Origin: Steroidobacter sp.
GTDB taxonomy: Bacteria > Pseudomonadota > Gammaproteobacteria > Steroidobacterales > Steroidobacteraceae
DNA: 64,000 nt
Assembly: GCA_025929585.1 (NCBI GenBank)
Contig: JAICPY010000008.1
Location: 1 to 64,000 of the forward strand
Direction: 5' to 3'
Shown: positions 59,940 to 64,000 of the stretch, piece by piece
Layout: the number at the start of each line of letters is the position of its first letter
How positions within the stretch are numbered: position 1 is the stretch's first letter
Position numbers and translations under genes: made by a program
Notes under the pieces: generated by a model
What the model was told of the DNA's origin: nothing
The model's database searches: none
Seen by the model: only the letters and a program-made list of their open reading frames with translations

Positions 59940-61396
59940 TTGCTACAGTTGGTGCCCATGGGGGATTGAGACTCGAAGGGCACAAGGAGCGCTCGACCGA
60001 AACTCCCATAGCTCTTGCCCCGCCACCTGAATGCGCGATTCTGCCGCTGGATCAACATGCAGGTATGCGTGCCGAGCCTGTCGTAAAAGTGGGCGAGCGC
60101 GTGATGCTCGGGCAACCTATCGCCCGACCTCAAGGTGAGATTAGTGCGTGGTTGCACGCGTCCATTTCCGGCCGTGTCGCCACCATCGAGCCGCGGCCCG
60201 CGGCTCATCGGGCTGGCGATTCGACCTTGAGCATTGTCATCGAGAGCGACGGCCGGGATGAGCGCTGGCCGGCACATACGTCAATGCAGGATTTTCGCGA
60301 GCGCGATCCGATCGTGGTGCTCGAGCATATCGCGCGTGCCGGGATTGTCGGCCTTGGAGGAGCTGCGTTTCCAGCGGCGACAAAACTGATGGGAGCGCTT
60401 CGATCGAAGGACTGTACGCTGCTTCTCAACGGCGCCGAATGTGAACCCTATATCAGCTGCGATGAGATGCTGATGCGAGAACGGGCACACGATATCGTGC
60501 TCGGTGCCGAAGCGATCGCTCATGCCATTGGCGCAAGCCAGTGTGTCGTGGCGATCGAGGAAGGCAGCTCGCTCGCTGAAGCCACATTACGCGAAGCGGT
60601 TTCACGGGCCAGCGCGGGATCGATTCGCGTCGCCATCGTACCCAATGTTTATCCGGCGGGTGGCGAGCGGCAGTTGATTGCCACACTGTTCGGGCGCGAA
60701 GTCCCCTTTGCAGGTTTACCGACTGACATAGGCATCGTTTGCCAGAACGTGGGAACCGCTGCGGCGGTCGCGAAATGGATTCAAGACGCACAACCGCTGG
60801 TTTCCCGGATCGTGACCGTCACCGGAGATGGCGTCCGACGGCCGCGCAACTTAGAAGCCCGAATCGGAACGCCCTTCTCGCAACTCATCGCGGCATGCGA
60901 TGGCTACACAGAGCGAATGCATCAGCTGTTGATGGGCGGAACGATGATGGGTATCGCACTGCCCAGCGATGATGTCTCGGTCGTGAAAGCGACGAACTGC
61001 ATCATTGCAGCCTCTGCTCTGGATCTACAGCCACGCGCAGCGGAGATGCCTTGTATCCGCTGCGGCAACTGTTCCGAAGTGTGTCCGGCACGCCTGCTTC
61101 CTCAACAAATACACTTGAATGCACGCGCCTCGGATCTCGAGGGCCTGGAACGATACGGTCTGATGGACTGTATCGAATGCGGCTGCTGCGACTATGTGTG
61201 TCCAAGCCAAATTCCACTCGTGGAACGCTTTCGCGCTGCGAAGCCGGAATTGGCTAAGCATCTCATGGCTCGCAGTAATGCCCGCGACGCCCGCCTGCGC
61301 TACGAGACGCGCAACGAGAGGTTGGAGCGACTGGAAGCCGAACAGAGACAGAAGCTGGAGGAGAAGAGAAGGCAGGCGAGAACAAGGAGTCCATAG
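59936..61396 (+). CDS. rsxC: Rnf/Rsx complex subunit C
   Basis: 486 aa. An NADH/FMN-binding Rossmann-like core ([25 protein letters not shown]) followed by two 4Fe-4S motifs ([15 protein letters not shown] and [15 protein letters not shown]). Shorter than E. coli RsxC because the long Ala-rich C-terminal repeat region is missing. The ATG at 59936 is coupled to rsxB; the frame to 59831 is not used. Confidence 0.93.
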   Translation: MIATVGAHGGLRLEGHKERSTETPIALAPPPECAILPLDQHAGMRAEPVVKVGERVMLGQPIARPQGEISAWLHASISGRVATIEPRPAAHRAGDSTLSIVIESDGRDERWPAHTSMQDFRERDPIVVLEHIARAGIVGLGGAAFPAATKLMGALRSKDCTLLLNGAECEPYISCDEMLMRERAHDIVLGAEAIAHAIGASQCVVAIEEGSSLAEATLREAVSRASAGSIRVAIVPNVYPAGGERQLIATLFGREVPFAGLPTDIGIVCQNVGTAAAVAKWIQDAQPLVSRIVTVTGDGVRRPRNLEARIGTPFSQLIAACDGYTERMHQLLMGGTMMGIALPSDDVSVVKATNCIIAASALDLQPRAAEMPCIRCGNCSEVCPARLLPQQIHLNARASDLEGLERYGLMDCIECGCCDYVCPSQIPLVERFRAAKPELAKHLMARSNARDARLRYETRNERLERLEAEQRQKLEEKRRQARTRSP

Positions 61397-61489
61397 TCTG
61401 CAGTCTGTGGTCTGCAGCCAGAGAGATGCAGCAGCGGTTGCTAGCTCTGCCTAGGGCCTGTGGACTGCAGACTGCGGACTCTTGAGTCC
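61387..61489. repeat. Inverted microrepeat hairpin locus (AGTCTGC/AGTCTGT unit)
   Basis: Left arm 61387-61417 and right arm 61458-61489, about 31 bp each, built from AGTCTGC/AGTCTGT-like heptamers and bounded by GGAGTCC / GGACTC. The only interruption inside the rnf operon; the left arm covers the rsxC stop. Confidence 0.8.
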
Positions 61490-61506
61490 CATATACTCTC
61501 CCCGCA

Positions 61507-62550
61507 ATGCCCTTCCCCACTTCCGAACCCCCACACGTCGTCGCCCCGCTCACGGTGAGCCGCGTCATGAGGCTCGTGATATATGCGCTCGCACCTACGA
61601 TTGCTTTGCATGTAGTGTTCTTCGGTCCAGGTTTACTGATTCAGATTTGTCTAGGCATTATCACTGCGCTCGCGGCGGAAGCACTTGCTTTGCGAGTTAG
61701 ACGAAAATCGGTGCGGCAATATCTACTCGACGGCAGTGCGGTGATCACGGCGGTATTGATTGCATTGTGCTTACCGCCGCTCGCGCCGTGGTGGCTAATC
61801 GTCAGCGGCACCGCATTTGCGATCTTGCTCGCCAAGCACGCGTTTGGTGGGCTCGGGATGAATCCATTCAATCCCGCAATGGTGGGCTACGCAGTCCTCC
61901 TAGTATCTTTTCCAGCGCAGCTCCTGCAGTGGCTGCCACCGCAGGTAGCGGAACTCGAACGGGTCGAGATCTCTTTGTTCCATACGGTGACCACGATTCT
62001 CACAGGCAGTCTGCCTGCACATCTCACGTGGGATGCCATCACCTCTGCCACTCCCTTGGATGCCTTGCGCACCAACCTGAGAATGGGTATGACCATGCAA
62101 GAAGCGCATGCGAGCCCGATCTTCGGCGGCCTCGGCGGACGAGGTTGGGAATGGATCAATCTCGCGACATTGGTCGGCGGTGTCTGGCTCCTTGCAATGC
62201 GAATCATCCGCTGGCAGATCCCCGTTGCTATGTTGGGCGCGTTGGCGCTCTGCGCTGGTGTCATGTATGCGATCGACCCGGGTGTGTATGCCGGACCGGT
62301 GTTTCATCTGACCTCAGGTGCAAGCATGTTAGGCGCCTTCTTCATCGCAACCGATCCCGTGTCGGCTGCCACCAGTGATCGCGGCCGGCTCATTTACGCA
62401 GCCGGCATTGGCGTGATGACCTACATCATTCGCACTTGGGGCGGTTATCCTGACGGTGTCGCATTCGCCGTGCTGCTGATGAACTTCTCCGTGCCGTTGA
62501 TCGATCGCTATACGATCCCGCGCATCTATGGACATGCCGAACGCCCGTAG
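61507..62550 (+). CDS. rsxD: Rnf/Rsx complex subunit D
   Basis: 347-aa membrane protein with about nine hydrophobic segments and the covalent-FMN attachment region around SATPLDALR (the threonine is the expected flavin site). Starts 17 bp after the right microrepeat arm, so it may have its own translation start region. Confidence 0.93.
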   Translation: MPFPTSEPPHVVAPLTVSRVMRLVIYALAPTIALHVVFFGPGLLIQICLGIITALAAEALALRVRRKSVRQYLLDGSAVITAVLIALCLPPLAPWWLIVSGTAFAILLAKHAFGGLGMNPFNPAMVGYAVLLVSFPAQLLQWLPPQVAELERVEISLFHTVTTILTGSLPAHLTWDAITSATPLDALRTNLRMGMTMQEAHASPIFGGLGGRGWEWINLATLVGGVWLLAMRIIRWQIPVAMLGALALCAGVMYAIDPGVYAGPVFHLTSGASMLGAFFIATDPVSAATSDRGRLIYAAGIGVMTYIIRTWGGYPDGVAFAVLLMNFSVPLIDRYTIPRIYGHAERP

Positions 62551-63184
62551 TGAGTTCGTCAGGCCCGTAGTGCGCGCAGCCGGCGTCCTTCTTGCTGTCA
62601 TCGCGCTGCTGACCGGTATTCTCATTTGGCTTGCAGATCGCACCGAGACGCGCATCGCGGCGAATCAGCAATCGAATGTATCGCAAGCGATCGATGCGCT
62701 GCTGCCCCGCGGAAGTTACGACAACGATTTGTTGACCGACAGGATTCAGGTCGTCGCCCCGGATTTGTTGGGCACGCGTCAGCCTGTCTCCATCTATCGA
62801 GCACGACGCCAAGGCAAACCGGTGGCGGCGTTATTGCGGCCCGTGGCACCTGACGGGTATCGGGGTGCAATCGAATTGCTGGTCGCAATTGCCTATGACG
62901 GCACGCTCATTGGAGTTCAGGTCTTGAACCACAATGAAACGCCAGGCCTCGGGGATGCGTTCGAAACGCGAGAAGCTGGTTGGTTACGTGACTTCAAGGG
63001 CTTGTCGCTGGTGAACCCTCCTCAGAACCGTTGGACCGTGCGGAAGGATGGCGGCGATTTCGATGCCTTTACGGGCGCGACGATCACTCCGCGAGCGATC
63101 GTAAAGGCCGTGCGCCGCTCGCTCGAGTTCTACAACTCCAATAGGCAACGGATCTTCACAACAGAAGTGCCAGCCAGTGACTGA
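62528..63184 (+). CDS. rsxG: Rnf/Rsx complex subunit G
   Basis: 218 aa with one N-terminal membrane helix (about 17-36) and a periplasmic FMN-binding domain whose FTGATIT motif (around residues 180-186) holds the flavin-linked threonine. Starts inside the rsxD 3' end; ATG codons at 62528 and 62534 are both possible. Overlaps rsxE by 8 nt. Confidence 0.92.
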   Translation: MDMPNARSEFVRPVVRAAGVLLAVIALLTGILIWLADRTETRIAANQQSNVSQAIDALLPRGSYDNDLLTDRIQVVAPDLLGTRQPVSIYRARRQGKPVAALLRPVAPDGYRGAIELLVAIAYDGTLIGVQVLNHNETPGLGDAFETREAGWLRDFKGLSLVNPPQNRWTVRKDGGDFDAFTGATITPRAIVKAVRRSLEFYNSNRQRIFTTEVPASD

Positions 63185-63800
63185 CGAGCGGCACATTTCC
63201 CGATCCGTACTTCACGACCGCGCTCTGCTCGTGGCGCTGTGCCCGCTCATTGCCGTGAGCGACACCTTGGTCAACGCACTCGGATCCAGTGTTGTAGCAC
63301 TCATAGCCTCTTCACTCACCGCCGTAATCGCAGTGCTCATTGCCCGCTGGATTTCCGATGAGATCCGGTTCGCAAGCAACTTCCTGATCTTCGCGATCAT
63401 CATCGGCACCTTGGAACTTGCGGTACTCGCTCTGTTTCCGCGGCTTAGAGTCTCGCTCGGCGTATTTCTGCCTCTCATTGCATGCAACTTGGCCGTTCTA
63501 TGGTCAATTCAGGAACCGACCGCCAGCTGGCAGCAGGTAATAAACACGCTGCGATTGTGCGGCATCATCACTCTTGCGCTCCTGCTGCTCGGCGCAGCGC
63601 GCGAGCTCGTCGGACACGGCTCGCTCATGCATGATGCCGGCGCAAGCTTGGGTCCATGGTTTACGCGCCTTGAATGGACCGTGTTCGATTTGGATATGGG
63701 GTTTCTACTCGCGATGCTTCCACCGGGCGCCTTCATCTCATTGGGGCTGCTGATCGCGCTCGCGAACTGGTTCCGCAGCTACCGAACAATCGAGCGATGA
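63177..63800 (+). CDS. rsxE: Rnf/Rsx complex subunit E
   Basis: 207-aa membrane protein with six segments, homologous in form to RsxA. GTG start inside rsxG. Motifs CPLIAVSDTLVNALG and HGSLMHDAG are shared with the family. The last Rnf gene, overlapping nth as ATGA. Confidence 0.92.
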   Translation: MTDERHISRSVLHDRALLVALCPLIAVSDTLVNALGSSVVALIASSLTAVIAVLIARWISDEIRFASNFLIFAIIIGTLELAVLALFPRLRVSLGVFLPLIACNLAVLWSIQEPTASWQQVINTLRLCGIITLALLLLGAARELVGHGSLMHDAGASLGPWFTRLEWTVFDLDMGFLLAMLPPGAFISLGLLIALANWFRSYRTIER

Positions 63801-64000
63801 ATCGTAAAAAGATCCACGTCATCTTCTCTCGTTTCAAGGCGGCAAATCCCTCCCCCAAAACCGAGTTGGAATACAGCTCTGCGTTCGAGCTTCTCGTGGC
63901 TGTGATTTTATCGGCCCAAGCTACGGACAAGAGCGTGAACGTGGCGACTCGAGTGCTGTTCAAACACGCTCGGACCCCCGAAGCGATTCTCAAGCTCGGG
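63797..64000 (+). CDS. nth: Endonuclease III (5' part, cut by window edge)
   Basis: Bifunctional DNA glycosylase/AP lyase removing oxidised pyrimidines. 68 N-terminal residues are visible (MNRKKIHVIFSRFKAANPSP...LLVAVILSAQATDKSVN), matching the start of Nth. The catalytic Lys, Asp and Fe-S cluster lie beyond the edge. The rnf-nth order is as in E. coli. Confidence 0.93.
   Translation, partial: MNRKKIHVIFSRFKAANPSPKTELEYSSAFELLVAVILSAQATDKSVNVATRVLFKHARTPEAILKLG

Overview
This 64 kb window is a gene-dense, moderately GC-rich (high 50s % by eye) chromosomal segment. Gene content and order fit a gammaproteobacterium: queG / nnr-tsaE-amiB-mutL-miaA-hfq-hflX-hflK-hflC-yjeT-purA, panB-panC, folK-pcnB, lptF/lptG-pepA-holC-valS, purM-purN, mrp-metG and rnfABCDGE-nth are all classic gammaproteobacterial neighbourhoods. 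I see no phage, transposase, CRISPR or defence island. No species can be named from the sequence alone.

Layout. 1-11.4 kb (minus strand): the amiB/mutL/hfq/purA super-operon covering cell-wall cleavage, mismatch repair, tRNA modification, RNA chaperone and membrane protease control; purA runs off the left edge. queG is divergent at 11.6 kb. 12.9-17.4 kb (minus): panC, panB, deoxynucleoside kinase, folK, pcnB. 17.4-17.8 kb (plus): tRNA-Glu(CUC) followed by two 151-bp-spaced repeats in which the 3' part of the tRNA is duplicated and its T-loop is interrupted by a conserved 75-bp, hairpin-forming insert. This is the most unusual structure in the window. A hypothetical gene and a ~580-bp gene-free stretch with an orphan minus-strand terminator follow. 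19.3-23.8 kb: a Gld-type ABC exporter cassette. 24-26.7 kb (minus): RDD protein, lptG, lptF. 26.9-35.7 kb (plus): pepA, holC, valS, then a MoxR/DUF58/transglutaminase cassette. 36-41.3 kb (minus): MFS transporter, prfC, rimI, family-4 UDG, pssA. 41.6-49.2 kb: lytic transglycosylase, acylphosphatase, a DUF4398 lipoprotein, wrbA, a DUF2069 protein, hda-pgsA-DUF2066, purM-purN and a DUF3108 protein. 49.3-51.1 kb (minus): dcd, mrp. 51.3-64 kb (plus): a HEAT-repeat/Ser-Thr kinase fusion, pilT, pilU, metG, rnfABCDGE and the start of nth.

A second genome-scale theme is visible. At least thirteen spacers between transcription units hold an inverted pair of short tandem-microrepeat clusters (7-9 bp period), each locus with its own unit (GTGACGA-, GGATAGC-, AGTCCGT-, GGCGGTTA-, GTGATGA- or CGCAGCGG-like). 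The arms often differ by gain or loss of whole repeat units. Most can form long hairpins but lack U-tracts. Within operons, 4-nt ATGA/GTGA stop-start overlaps are the rule (mutL-miaA, lptF-lptG, pssA-udg-rimI, pgsA-hda, purM-purN, rnfA-B-C, rnfE-nth), which implies translational coupling.
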